Source of the DNA: Halocalculus aciditolerans
GTDB lineage: Archaea > Halobacteriota > Halobacteria > Halobacteriales > Halobacteriaceae
NCBI RefSeq assembly: GCF_014647475.1
Contig: NZ_BMPG01000002.1
Span: 682,001 to 746,000, forward strand
Direction of reading: 5' to 3'
DNA: 64,000 nucleotides
A model generated the notes under the pieces. It had not been told where the DNA came from and ran no database searches. It saw nothing but the letters and a program-made list of their open reading frames with translations. Made by a program: the position numbers and the translations under genes. Positions 1-8,128 of this stretch are shown here, one piece after another (the first letter of the stretch is position 1; each line of letters begins with the position of its first letter).

Positions 1-2
1 GT

Positions 3-815
3 ATGAGCGAAGCATCGGCGGTGGAGCGGTCGGAGCGACCGGTGACGAAGGAGCGGCTCGTCGAGGACTTTCGGGCGCTCGGCGTCGAGGCCGGCGATAC
101 CCTGCTCGTGCATTCGTCGCTGCGCGCGCTGGGGTGGGTGCCGGGCGGCGCGCAGACCGTCGTCGACGCGCTCCAAGAGGCCGTGACCGCGGCTGGAACT
201 ATCGTGATGCCGACGCACACGTCGCACCTCTGTAGTCCGGAGGCGTGGTCGAACCCGCCGATTCCCGAGGCGTGGCTGGACGAGGTGCGGGCGTCGATGC
301 CGGCGTTCGATCCGGTGAAGACGCCGACGCGCGGGATGGGCGCGGTCGTGGAGTGCTTCCGGCGTTATCCCGACGTGGTCCGGAGCGACCACCCGCAGTA
401 CTCGTTCGCGGCGTGGGGCGCAGACCGAGACGCAATCGTCGAGGGTCACGCGCTCGACGGCGGGCTCGGCGAGGCGTCGCCGCTCGCGCGCGTCTACGAC
501 CGGGACGGGCGGGTGTTGATGCTCGGCACGGACTACCAGACGTGCACGTCGCTCCACCTCGCGGAGGACCGCGCTGACTACGCGAAGGCGGAAACGACGG
601 AGGAGGGGCCGGTTCGAGCGGACGGCGAGCGCGCGTGGGTCGAGTGGATCGACATCGAGCGGAGCACCGACGACTTCCCGGTGGTCGGCGGGGCGTTCGA
701 GGCCGCACGACCGGACGCCGTCACCGAGGGAGAGGTCGGCGCGGGAGCGGGAAAGCTCGTCTCGCAGCGCGCGCTCGTGGAGTACGCGGCGGCGTGGTTC
801 GGCGAGGAGCGCTGA
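3..815 (+). CDS. AAC(3) family N-acetyltransferase
   Basis: 270-aa protein of the aminoglycoside 3-N-acetyltransferase (AAC(3)/YokD-like) fold, which transfers acetyl from acetyl-CoA to an amino group. Family signatures are visible: LLVHSSL near residues 34-40, the THTSHL stretch near 71-76, and RSDHPQYSFAAWG at about 127-139, followed by an LGT...TSLHLAE block typical of the substrate/CoA pocket. Length matches the family. The start is only two bases from the window edge, so an upstream start cannot be excluded. Tail-to-tail with the next gene with no gap. In haloarchaea such proteins are chromosomal and the natural substrate is not known; antibiotic resistance should not be assumed. Confidence 0.88.
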   Translation: MSEASAVERSERPVTKERLVEDFRALGVEAGDTLLVHSSLRALGWVPGGAQTVVDALQEAVTAAGTIVMPTHTSHLCSPEAWSNPPIPEAWLDEVRASMPAFDPVKTPTRGMGAVVECFRRYPDVVRSDHPQYSFAAWGADRDAIVEGHALDGGLGEASPLARVYDRDGRVLMLGTDYQTCTSLHLAEDRADYAKAETTEEGPVRADGERAWVEWIDIERSTDDFPVVGGAFEAARPDAVTEGEVGAGAGKLVSQRALVEYAAAWFGEER

Positions 816-1148
816 CTACTCGCGTTCGAGGCGCTCTTCGCGTTCTTCGAACTCCTCCGTGCTCAGGTCGCCGCGGCCGTAGGCCTCGCGGAGTTCGCGC
901 ATCGCCCGGTCGTCGGTCCCGCGGACGAGGACGACGACGAGGTAGACGAAGAGGGCGAGCAGGACGAGCGGCACGAGGACGAAGAAGAGACCGAGCACGC
1001 CGATTCCCGCGCCGCCCATCATCCCGCCGTAGCCCATCATTCCGCCGTAGCCCAGCATCCCGACCGGGACGAGGACGGCGACGACGAGCAGCGGGAGGGC
1101 GACGACGACGCCGAGGACGACGAGGAGGGCTTTCAGCCAGTCTTCCAT
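816..1148 (-). CDS. SHOCT domain membrane protein
   Basis: 110-aa membrane protein. Two long hydrophobic segments (about residues 6-32 and 48-74) flank a Gly/Met-rich loop with YGGMMGYGGMMGG. The C-terminal 30 residues (MRELREAYGRGDLSTEEFEE and following) are a classic SHOCT domain, a short C-terminal oligomerisation module. The Met-rich loop could sit at the membrane surface; no enzymatic motif is visible. Its stop abuts the stop of the preceding acetyltransferase, so the two genes are convergent. Function unknown beyond the domain call. Confidence 0.85.
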   Translation of the reverse strand: MEDWLKALLVVLGVVVALPLLVVAVLVPVGMLGYGGMMGYGGMMGGAGIGVLGLFFVLVPLVLLALFVYLVVVLVRGTDDRAMRELREAYGRGDLSTEEFEEREERLERE

Positions 1149-1197
1149 ACCGTCTAGAGAGTCGGGATGGGTGATAAATCTGAATCCCGGTCGCAGT

Positions 1198-1329
1198 TTA
1201 GAACGCGAGGAAGGCGAGGTAGGGGAGGAGGAAGAGGAGGACGGTGAGTCCGGCGAGGATGAGGAGGTAGGAGACAGCGGTCGCGCCGGCGGTGCGCCAG
1301 GAGGGGTGGTCGAAGTCGAGGGTGGCCAT
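1198..1329 (-). CDS. 43-aa single-pass membrane protein
   Basis: A short reading frame from ATG at 1329 to TAA at 1198 encodes 43 residues: a polar N-terminus (MATLDFDHPSW) followed by a strongly hydrophobic helix from about residue 17 to the end (LLILAGLTVLLFLLPYLAF). Third codon positions are almost all G or C, as in neighbouring genes. It lies 49 bp upstream of the SHOCT protein gene and 25 bp downstream of the DUF5800 gene, all on the minus strand, so the three may be co-transcribed. No family recognised. Confidence 0.62.
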   Translation of the reverse strand: MATLDFDHPSWRTAGATAVSYLLILAGLTVLLFLLPYLAFLAF

Positions 1330-1354
1330 ACGCGTCCTGTGGACGCGCGGGGCC

Positions 1355-1558
1355 TTAGTTGGACCGGAGGATGTCTTGCACGCGGCGGGGTTCGCCGGAG
1401 AGGTTCGGGTCTTTCTCGACGATCTGGAGGATTTCGTGGTCCGTGACGTCGACGTACTCCTTCTCGGTGGCGCGTTCGATGAGGTCGCGGTCGAGGCGGA
1501 ACTCGGTGCCTTCGTAGACGACGTCGACGCCGTCGTCTTCGACGGAGAGAACGGTCAT
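1355..1558 (-). CDS. DUF5800 family protein
   Basis: 67-aa soluble acidic protein. It resembles the haloarchaeal DUF5800 family: an N-terminal small beta region (MTVLSVEDDGVDVVYEGTEF) then DRDLIERATEKEYVDVTDHE and a C-terminal DPNLSGEPRRV stretch. The ATG at 1558 is chosen because upstream in-frame sequence runs antisense through the next gene and lacks coding character. First gene of a probable minus-strand run with the 43-aa membrane protein and the SHOCT protein. Function unknown. Confidence 0.75.
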   Translation of the reverse strand: MTVLSVEDDGVDVVYEGTEFRLDRDLIERATEKEYVDVTDHEILQIVEKDPNLSGEPRRVQDILRSN

Positions 1559-1631
1559 GTCACCCGGTAGGGGGCGAACAGACAAAAGTCGTGCGTCACG
1601 GGAGTTCCGGACCGGTCCGCATCGGCCACAC

Positions 1632-1663
1632 ATTTTATCAGTACTAAGGACATTGGAAAAAAT
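1632..1663 (+). promoter_or_regulatory. Promoter of the cytoskeletal-like gene
   Basis: An A/T-rich stretch, cattttatcag at 1631-1641, lies about 25-30 nt upstream of the ATG at 1664, followed by an A-rich run just before the start. In this GC-rich DNA that spacing fits a haloarchaeal TATA box giving a leaderless or nearly leaderless transcript. No Shine-Dalgarno is visible. Confidence 0.5.
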
Positions 1664-2509
1664 ATGCTTGGAGCCGACCCCCTCGACAAACTCGTCATCC
1701 CGGACGGGACGACGATGGAAGAACACCGCCTCGTGACTGACCGGGACGTCCTCGTCGGCGGCCAGTCCCGAGTCGAGTTCGGAATCCGCGGGAACAACAT
1801 CCTCGCCGGCGAGCGCGTGGAGTTCGGCGGCGAAGTCGAAGCGGAAGGCGACGCCCGCCTCGACATGTGGACGACGGTCGACGGGAACGTCGTCGTCGGT
1901 CGGAACGCCTACCTCGGCGAGCGCGTCCTCGTCGACGGCCGCCTCGTCGTCGGCGGCGACCTCGACATCGGCGACGACGTCGACATCGACGAAGGCTTCG
2001 AAGCGAACGGCTGGATCGTCATCCGCAACCCCATGCCGACGGTCGTGTTCTTCATGGCCTACCTCGCCCACCTCCTCAAGATCGGCGCGGACGACGAAGC
2101 GAAAGAGCTCATCGAGGACCTCGCCGGCGACGAGGCCGACCACCCGATGCGCGTCCCGCGCAACGCCCACATCTCCGACGACGCCTGGCGCGTCTCCACC
2201 CCCGCCGTCATCGGCGACGAATGCCGGCTCCACGGCAACCTCCGCGCCCGCAACATCGAGGTCGGCGAGGACGGGAACATCTTCGGCAGCCTCCGCTCCC
2301 AGCAGGACATCCACATCGGCGCGGACACCAAAGTCCACGGCGACGTCACCACCCGCGGCGGCGACGTCACCATCGAAGAGGACGCCACCATCCTCGGAAA
2401 CGTCGTCGGCGCGGACGTCGAAGTCCAGGAGGGCGGCCGCGTCCAGGGCCGCATCCGCGCGAACGGCGAAACCAACCTCTCCGCGTCCGCCCGCAGCGAA
2501 GCAGACTAA
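1664..2509 (+). CDS. Polymer-forming (bactofilin-like) beta-helix protein
   Basis: 281-aa protein built from short repeating turns rich in Gly, Val, Ile and Asp (for example VDGNVVVGRNAYLGERVLV, near 72-90, and VEVQEGGRVQGRI near the end), the pattern of a right-handed beta-helix as in polymer-forming cytoskeletal/bactofilin-like proteins. Two beta-helix halves (about 20-120 and 165-275) are separated by a hydrophobic segment PMPTVVFFMAYLAHLLKIG (about 123-141) and an acidic helix. That insertion could anchor the filament to the membrane or form a hinge. The ATG has a good promoter just upstream. Identification rests on repeat pattern, so the exact family is moderately certain. Confidence 0.72.
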   Translation: MLGADPLDKLVIPDGTTMEEHRLVTDRDVLVGGQSRVEFGIRGNNILAGERVEFGGEVEAEGDARLDMWTTVDGNVVVGRNAYLGERVLVDGRLVVGGDLDIGDDVDIDEGFEANGWIVIRNPMPTVVFFMAYLAHLLKIGADDEAKELIEDLAGDEADHPMRVPRNAHISDDAWRVSTPAVIGDECRLHGNLRARNIEVGEDGNIFGSLRSQQDIHIGADTKVHGDVTTRGGDVTIEEDATILGNVVGADVEVQEGGRVQGRIRANGETNLSASARSEAD

Positions 2510-2628
2510 CCCCTCGACGCACCACCCCGCTCGGCACGTCCGGCCGCGGCTCCCCCGGACGAACCACGCCCGCTCTCGCCGAACCCCACACTCGACCAGC
2601 CACCGGCACGCGAGCAGCCATCCCTCCT

Positions 2629-2677
2629 CGTCTGTCGAACCGGCTCGCATGCGTGTCTCTCCCCGTCTGCCGAACCG
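2629..2677. repeat. Two copies of a 35-nt-spaced intergenic unit
   Basis: Copies of cgtctgtcgaaccgg (2629-2643) and cgtctgccgaaccg (2664-2677) lie 35 nt apart between two plus-strand genes. The same core returns in pairs or triplets at 12302-12346, 38782-38830, 47111-47190 and 59826-59880, in either orientation, with spacing of 32-35 nt. Confidence 0.7.
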
Positions 2678-2722
2678 CCGAGTACCGAAACCACCTTTCC
2701 GGCGACGGCCCGAGAGGCGGAT

Positions 2723-3904
2723 ATGCTCTCTGTTGCGCTCGCGGGGAAACCGAACGCGGGCAAATCCACGTTCTACACCGCGGCCACCCAATCCGAAGTC
2801 GACGTCGCGAACTACCCCTTCACCACGATCGACGCGAACCGCGGCGTCACGCACGTCCGCACGGAGTGTCCGTGTCTCGCGCGCGAGGAGCGCTGCGGGC
2901 ACGAGAACTGCCACGACGGGAAACGCTACGTCCCAGTGGAGCTCCTCGACGTCGCCGGTCTGGTGCCGGGCGCACACGAGGGGAAAGGCCTCGGGAATCA
3001 GTTCCTCGACGAGCTGACGAACGCGGACGTCATCCTCAACGTAGTGGACGCGTCGGGCGCGACGAACGAGAAGGGCGAGCCCGTGGAACCGGGGAGTCAC
3101 GACCCCCTCGACGACGTCGACTTCATCGAAGAGGAGATGGACCTCTGGCTCGCGAGCATCATCAACCGGAACTGGGAGGGCGTCGAGCGCCAGTCGCGCA
3201 GCCCGGGCTTCGACATCGACGAGGCGCTCGCCGACCTCCTCACGGGCTTCGGCGCGACGGAGAACGACGTCGCCGTCTGCCTCCGCGGCATGGAGTACCC
3301 GGAGAACCCGCGGGCGTGGACTGACGAGCACCGCGAGACGCTCGCGCGCGCCATCCGCTCCCGGACGAAACCCATCGTCGTCGTCGCGAACAAGGTCGAC
3401 GAGGCGTCCGAGGAGAACGTCACGCGCCTCCTCGAACTCGACAAACCCGTCGTCCCCGCGACCGCACAGGGCGAACTCGCGCTCCGCCGCGGCGCGGACG
3501 CCGGCGTCCTCGACTACGACCCCGGCGACGACTCCTTCGACGTGCTCGACGACCTCCCCGAGGACCGCGCCGCCGTCCTCGACGACCTCGCCGCGACGAT
3601 GGACCGCTGGGGCGGCACCGGCATCCAGGCCGCCCTCGACGAAGCCGTCTACGGCCTCCTCGACCGGATCACCGCCTACCCCGTGCAGGACGCCTCGAAG
3701 TGGACGGACGGCACCGGAACCGTCCTCCCCGACGCCTTCCTCCTCCGCCGCGGCTCGACCCCCGTCGACCTCGCGTATGCTGTTCACTCCGACATCGGCG
3801 ACGGCTACCTCCACGCCATCAACGCCCGCACAGGCCGGGATATCGGCGAAGACTACGAACTCGAAGACGGCGACGTCGTGAAAATCGTGAGCACCGCGAA
3901 CTAA
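2723..3904 (+). CDS. ychF: YchF/Obg-type GTPase with TGS domain
   Basis: 393-aa P-loop NTPase of the YchF/OBG family, which binds GTP or ATP and associates with ribosomes. Walker A is GKPNAGKST (residues 8-16), switch II is DVAGLVPGAHEGKGLGNQFL, and the base-recognition motif is NKVDE (about 222-226). The last ~75 residues (VDLAYAVHSDIGDGYLHAIN...) form a TGS domain. Length is normal for the family. A weak A/T stretch (acctttcc) lies about 30 nt upstream. Followed by a repeat-rich 236-bp spacer and a convergent gene. Confidence 0.93.
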   Translation: MLSVALAGKPNAGKSTFYTAATQSEVDVANYPFTTIDANRGVTHVRTECPCLAREERCGHENCHDGKRYVPVELLDVAGLVPGAHEGKGLGNQFLDELTNADVILNVVDASGATNEKGEPVEPGSHDPLDDVDFIEEEMDLWLASIINRNWEGVERQSRSPGFDIDEALADLLTGFGATENDVAVCLRGMEYPENPRAWTDEHRETLARAIRSRTKPIVVVANKVDEASEENVTRLLELDKPVVPATAQGELALRRGADAGVLDYDPGDDSFDVLDDLPEDRAAVLDDLAATMDRWGGTGIQAALDEAVYGLLDRITAYPVQDASKWTDGTGTVLPDAFLLRRGSTPVDLAYAVHSDIGDGYLHAINARTGRDIGEDYELEDGDVVKIVSTAN

Positions 3905-4140
3905 CGACGCACGGTTCGCGCTGGCTCGCGGGTCGCTCTGCTCGCCGTTCGCCTTTTCCGCGGTTCTCGCTCGGCCGCTTCGCGCTGGCTCGCGTGTCGC
4001 TCCCTATCGGTCGCTCCCGCTCGCCTTGACGCGGTTCTCGCGCGAGTGCGACCGAGTGCGAGCAGGGAGGAACTCGTTCCGACCGTGCTCGCTCGGCCGC
4101 TTCGCGGCCTCGCTCCGAACCGCGTTCACTCCGAACTGCG
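3905..4140. other. Repeat-rich convergent spacer
   Basis: Gene-free 236 bp between two convergent genes. It contains a near-exact direct repeat, ttcgcgctggctcgcg followed by gtgtcgct or ggtcgct, at about 3915-3937 and 3979-4001. It also carries several short self-complementary stretches. No coding character on either strand. It resembles a degraded version of the structured downstream elements seen elsewhere in the window but lacks their core. Confidence 0.5.
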
Positions 4141-4899
4141 TTACTCCTCGGAGTAGTCGGTTTCTTCGACGTGGCCGCGGAGCCAGTAGACGGCGTCGGC
4201 GACGTCGTTCGCGTCGGTTCCTCGCACTGTGATGCGGTTCGGGCGGTCGCCGGTCCCGGCGTAACTTCCCACCGTCACGTCGAAGCGTTCCTCGGCGTCG
4301 CTGGGGATGCTGCCGAGGTCGCCTTCGGGGGTGTCGGTCCAGATGGTTTCGGAGACGACGTCGCCTTCGAAGTCGTCGGCGACGCGTTCGAAGACGGCCC
4401 GCATCTCCGCGGGGACGCCGGGTGTGACGTAGACGGTTCCGGACGGCGGGCTGCCGGGGTCGCCGCCGACGACGTAGCCCGGAGAGAGCCCCTCGTCGTT
4501 CTCGACGACGCGCGCGCCCTCGGGGACGACTGCCCACGCGTCCGGGTCGATGTCGACGGCGTCGCGGCCGCGTTTCTCTCTGTACCGCCGCATGCGTTCT
4601 GCGATGCGGTCGCGGACGTCGGGGTCGACGGTGCGCTCGCGGCCGAGCGCGGCGGCGACGGCCTGCGTGGTGACGTCGTCGTGCGTGCCGCCGAGCCCGC
4701 CGGTGACGATGACGGCGTCGAACTCCTCGCGCCAGTCGCGGACGTAGGCCTCGATGACGTCCGGCTCGTCCGGGACGGCGAGGATGCGCGTGACGGTCGC
4801 GCCGCGCGCCGTGAGTTCGCGCGCGAGCCAGCTCGCGTTCGTGTTCTCCGTCGCTCCCGTCAGGAGTTCGTCGCCGACGGTGAGCAGCGCGATGTCCAT
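4141..4899 (-). CDS. CinA-like molybdopterin-binding domain protein
   Basis: 252-aa stand-alone MoCF (molybdopterin-binding/CinA N-terminal) domain. Signatures are TVGDELLTGATENTNASWLA near the N-terminus and VIVTGGLGGTHDDVTTQAVA near 62-83, matching the CinA consensus. A later GYVVGGDPG and VTPGVPAEMRAVFE stretch also fits CinA. The nicotinamide-nucleotide amidase domain found in bacterial CinA is absent, as is common in archaea. The substrate is unknown; related proteins bind pterins or hydrolyse ADP-ribose. It lies 43 bp downstream of the next minus-strand gene and may be co-transcribed with it. Confidence 0.85.
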   Translation of the reverse strand: MDIALLTVGDELLTGATENTNASWLARELTARGATVTRILAVPDEPDVIEAYVRDWREEFDAVIVTGGLGGTHDDVTTQAVAAALGRERTVDPDVRDRIAERMRRYREKRGRDAVDIDPDAWAVVPEGARVVENDEGLSPGYVVGGDPGSPPSGTVYVTPGVPAEMRAVFERVADDFEGDVVSETIWTDTPEGDLGSIPSDAEERFDVTVGSYAGTGDRPNRITVRGTDANDVADAVYWLRGHVEETDYSEE

Positions 4900-4942
4900 A
4901 CCGGAGCGAGTCGCGCCGGCCGTGTAAGCGTTCCCGATTCGA

Positions 4943-5338
4943 CTACTCTCGCCGCCGGTAGACGCCGAGGGCGTGACTCGCCGCCATGCTCGGCAGGGTG
5001 AACGCGGGGAAGAAGAGGAAGCCGTAGAGGAAGAGTCCGAAGAGCGCGGGAACCCCGCCGGTGAGCGGCGTCGGCGGGTTCGCGCTGCCGATGCTCGTCG
5101 CGAGGACGACGCGGCCGTAGACGAGGAAGTACGCGAGGCCGACGAGCGGCCCGGTGACGAACCCGGCGGCCGCGCCGTCCAGCCACTCCCGGCCGGTGTT
5201 CCGAGAGAAGACGCCGGTGACGACGCCGGGGACGAAGACGACGGCGAGCGCGACCGGGATGGGGAGAGGGAGGGCGGTGACGGTGACGACGGCGACGACG
5301 CCCGCGAGCGCGGCGGCGACGATAGCGCGACGGTCCAT
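4943..5338 (-). CDS. Small multi-pass membrane protein (DUF5518-like)
   Basis: 131-aa integral membrane protein with about four hydrophobic segments (residues ~5-38, 55-72, 73-90 and 95-118), ending in a basic tail. Gly/Ala/Val-rich composition and overall pattern resemble the haloarchaeal DUF5518 family, but this match is from memory of the pattern only. It sits between the CinA-like gene and the aminotransferase gene, all on the minus strand with short gaps. No catalytic motif is seen. Confidence 0.7.
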   Translation of the reverse strand: MDRRAIVAAALAGVVAVVTVTALPLPIPVALAVVFVPGVVTGVFSRNTGREWLDGAAAGFVTGPLVGLAYFLVYGRVVLATSIGSANPPTPLTGGVPALFGLFLYGFLFFPAFTLPSMAASHALGVYRRRE

Positions 5339-5383
5339 ACGTCCGTGTCGCGGCCGCGCGGGCTTCAGGGATTCGACTTCGCG

Positions 5384-6505
5384 CTACCGGACGGCCGCGG
5401 TCGCCTCCCGCATGACGTCGATGGCGGCCTCGATGTCGTCCATGCTGGCGGCGTAGGAGATGCGGGCGTAGCCCTCGCCCTGCGCGCCGAAGGCGTCACC
5501 GGGGACGACGACGACGTCGCGCGAGAGGACTTCGTCCACCCAGCCCTCGGGGACTTCGGGCATGACGTAGAACGCGCCCTGCGGGGAGGGGACGTCGAGA
5601 CCCATGTCGCGGAGCGCGTCGACGAGCACGTCGCGGCGCGCCTCGAACTGCTCGACCATCTCCCCGACAGGCTCCTGAGGGCCGGAGAGCGCTTCCGCGG
5701 CGGCGTACTGGGCAGGAGCGGACGCGCAGGCCTGCACGTACTGGTGGACGCGGAGCATCCGCTCGATGCGTCGCGTGCTCCCGGTCACCCAGCCGAGCCG
5801 CCAGCCCGTCATCGAGTACGCCTTCGAGCAGGCGTTCACGAGCACGACGTTGTCGGTCTCCGCGAACTCCATCGGCGAGCGGTGTTCGCCCTCGTAGACG
5901 ATGCGCTCGTAGACCTCGTCGGTGATGCAGAGGACGTCGTGTTCGTCGGCGATGCGCGCGAACTCACGCATGTCCGCTTCGGGGTTCACTGCGCCCGTCG
6001 GGTTCCCGGGCGAGTTCACGATGAAGACCGCCGTGTCGTCGGTGATGGCGGCTTCGACGTCCGCGGGGTCGAGCGTCAGGTCGTCGCGCAGCCCGACCGG
6101 GACCGGTTCGCCGCCCGCGAGATACGTGAGGTTCTGGTAGGCGACGAACCCGGGGTCGGGGATGATGACTTCGTCGCCCTCGTCGACGTGCGCCTCCATG
6201 GCGATGTGGAGTGCTTCGCTCCCGCCAGCGGTCGCGATGACGTCGTCCGGGTCGACGTCGAGGTCGTTGTCGCGCGCGTGCTTCGCCGCGATGGCCTCGC
6301 GGAGCTCCGGAATGCCCTTGTTGCCCGTGTAGGCGTCCGCCCTCCCGGACTCGACGGCGTCGACGGCCGCCTGCCGGGCGTTCGTCGGCGTCGGGAAGTC
6401 CGGCTGGCCGATGCCGAGGTTGATGGCGTCCGCGCTCGCCGACTCGAAGACCTTCCGGATGCCGCTGATGGAGATGGATTCGACGCGCTCCGAGAAATCC
6501 GTCAT
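5384..6505 (-). CDS. Class I/II PLP-dependent aminotransferase
   Basis: 373-aa fold-type I aminotransferase. The PLP-binding lysine sits in SKAYSMTGWRLGW, and VNSPGNPTGAVN and the N-terminal NLGIGQPDF are canonical for the aspartate/aromatic aminotransferase superfamily. A conserved SFYxxP-like PQGAFYVMPE lies near residue 305. Length is normal for the family. Likely transfers amino groups between amino acids and 2-oxoacids; the exact substrate cannot be read from sequence. Heads a minus-strand run with the membrane protein and CinA-like genes downstream. Confidence 0.92.
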   Translation of the reverse strand: MTDFSERVESISISGIRKVFESASADAINLGIGQPDFPTPTNARQAAVDAVESGRADAYTGNKGIPELREAIAAKHARDNDLDVDPDDVIATAGGSEALHIAMEAHVDEGDEVIIPDPGFVAYQNLTYLAGGEPVPVGLRDDLTLDPADVEAAITDDTAVFIVNSPGNPTGAVNPEADMREFARIADEHDVLCITDEVYERIVYEGEHRSPMEFAETDNVVLVNACSKAYSMTGWRLGWVTGSTRRIERMLRVHQYVQACASAPAQYAAAEALSGPQEPVGEMVEQFEARRDVLVDALRDMGLDVPSPQGAFYVMPEVPEGWVDEVLSRDVVVVPGDAFGAQGEGYARISYAASMDDIEAAIDVMREATAAVR

Positions 6506-6536
6506 GCGCTAGAGGCCGCCGCGCGCGCCGATAAAG

Positions 6537-6866
6537 TTAGGGTTTGACGTAGGCGTAGCCGCCCGACTGGAGGCGGGTGAGCTCGCCGACGCCCGACGAG
6601 ACGACGTCGACGCCGTCGGCGAGGTCGTCGGGCGTGAGGTCGTAGCGGTCGAGGGAGTTCGCGCACGCGAGAAAGTCGACTCGCCCGCCGAGGTCGGCGA
6701 CGTCCTCGCGGTACTCGCCGCGCCGCAGGAGCGCGCGCACGCCGTCCCCGTTCGCCACGACCGCGACCGCGTCGACGCGAACCGTCTCGTCGCCGAGGAG
6801 GTTCCGCGCGTTCGACAGTGCGCGCGCCGCCCGGTCCGCGCTCCCGAGGTGGAAGACTGTCTGCAT
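6537..6866 (-). CDS. DsrE family protein
   Basis: About 109 aa, DsrE/DsrF-like fold. It starts MQTVFHLGSADRAARALSNA, with a Rossmann-like beta-alpha pattern and a single Cys in DFLACANSLDRY at the position where DsrE proteins carry the sulfur-handling cysteine. An in-frame GTG lies 6 nt upstream (6872), but the ATG at 6866 matches family starts better. The family is linked to sulfur relay and persulfide handling; no sulfur-pathway gene is adjacent. The aminotransferase starts 31 bp downstream on the same strand. Confidence 0.82.
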   Translation of the reverse strand: MQTVFHLGSADRAARALSNARNLLGDETVRVDAVAVVANGDGVRALLRRGEYREDVADLGGRVDFLACANSLDRYDLTPDDLADGVDVVSSGVGELTRLQSGGYAYVKP

Positions 6867-7078
6867 ACGCACAGAGTCGCCGCCGAATCACGAAAACCCA
6901 TCGCACACACCGAGGCGACAGTTGCCGCTACCTACGACGCGCCCGTGGTGGCGCGACCGAGCGTTTCCCGCCCGCAGCGCGTGATACCCGACTAATCCCG
7001 CGTCCTGCGACGTCACGTACCGTGGCTCGCTTCACCGTTATCTGGGAGGGAAAGGGCACGGAGAACAAACGACGAGTA

Positions 7079-8128
7079 ATGACGAAGCAGACTCGTTCGA
7101 CGCGGCGGCGATACCTCCAAGCGACCGGCGGCGCGCTCGGCGCGGCCGGCCTCACCGCCCTCGCCGGCTGTTCCGGTGGCGGCGGGAGCACGGAGTCCCT
7201 GAGCGTCGCGTACATGCCCATCTACCCCGACATGCAGCACTTCGTGATGGAGAAAGAGGGGTACTACGACGCGCTCGACGCCGACGTCGAGGCCACGGAG
7301 TTCTCCGACGGCCCGAGTATCGTGCAGGCGTACGCGACCGGCGACTACGACGTCGCGCTCTTCGGCGTCGTCCCGGCGATGATCGTCATCGACAAGACCG
7401 GGTTCGCGAAGGTCACCGCGGCGAACATCCAGAACGCGATGCAGATTCTCGCGCGCGACGAGTTCGCGGCGATGTACGACGAACAGGGGAAGGACGCCTT
7501 CGCCGCGTGGGAAGCCGAGAAGGGCGAGAAGTTCACGTTCGGCACGTTCCCGCCGGGCTCCGTCCCCGACATCCTCCTGCGGTACTGGCTGGAGCAGGAA
7601 CTCGGCCTCGACCCGGGGAGCGACGTCAACATCGAGTCGCTCGGCGGCGCGGGGCCCGTCCGGCAGGCGCTCGCTGCCGGGAAAATCGACGGTACGTCCA
7701 TCATGGAGCCCGTCCCGACCATCGCCAACGAGAAGGGGATGGGATACTCCAGCATCGCGTGGGCGGGCGACTTCATGCCCGGCCAGCCCGCCGCCGTCAC
7801 GATGATGCACGACGACCTCCGGAACGACCGCCCCGAGCTCGCAAAATCCTTCCTCGAACAGCACAAGAAGGCGACCGCGTTCACCGAGAACAACCCAGAT
7901 GCCGCGGCGAAGCACGCGAGCGACGTCATCGGCTCCGACGCCCTCCCCGTCGACCTCGCGCGGAAAGCGATGGACTCCCCGGCCTCGGACTTCATCTCGA
8001 ACCCCCACCAGATCGAGTCCGGAACGGAGACGTTCGCGGCGTACGCGAACCGGCTCGGGAAGACGAGCACGGAGCTCTCGGTCGACCAGATATTCGACTA
8101 CTCCCTCTACGATAGCGTGAGCGAATGA
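7079..8128 (+). CDS. ABC transporter substrate-binding lipoprotein (NitT/TauT type)
   Basis: 349-aa extracytoplasmic binding protein of the nitrate/sulfonate/taurine/thiamine-precursor group. The N-terminus has a twin-arginine signal (STRRRYLQA, residues 7-15) and a lipobox LAGC with the lipid-anchored Cys at 31, so it is exported folded by Tat and membrane-tethered. The mature part begins LSVAYMPIYPDMQHF and contains GDYDVALFGVVPAM, typical of SsuA/NMT1-like proteins. The ATG at 7079 is chosen because the twin-arginine signal starts there; upstream in-frame sequence is not coding-like. Its stop overlaps the permease ATG by 4 bp. Ligand unknown. Confidence 0.9.
   Translation: MTKQTRSTRRRYLQATGGALGAAGLTALAGCSGGGGSTESLSVAYMPIYPDMQHFVMEKEGYYDALDADVEATEFSDGPSIVQAYATGDYDVALFGVVPAMIVIDKTGFAKVTAANIQNAMQILARDEFAAMYDEQGKDAFAAWEAEKGEKFTFGTFPPGSVPDILLRYWLEQELGLDPGSDVNIESLGGAGPVRQALAAGKIDGTSIMEPVPTIANEKGMGYSSIAWAGDFMPGQPAAVTMMHDDLRNDRPELAKSFLEQHKKATAFTENNPDAAAKHASDVIGSDALPVDLARKAMDSPASDFISNPHQIESGTETFAAYANRLGKTSTELSVDQIFDYSLYDSVSE

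Noticed and set aside
3-815. AAC(3) gene as evidence of acquired antibiotic resistance
   Set aside because: No mobile element is near, composition matches the neighbours, and related genes are ordinary in haloarchaeal chromosomes.
1355-3814. An 819-residue minus-strand open frame across the DUF5800, cytoskeletal-like and YchF genes
   Set aside because: Only its last 67 residues behave as a gene. The rest is the antisense of well-supported genes, kept open by the high GC content.
4141-5001. Long plus-strand open frame over the CinA-like gene
   Set aside because: The minus strand encodes a recognisable MoCF domain with family motifs; the plus frame has no family features.
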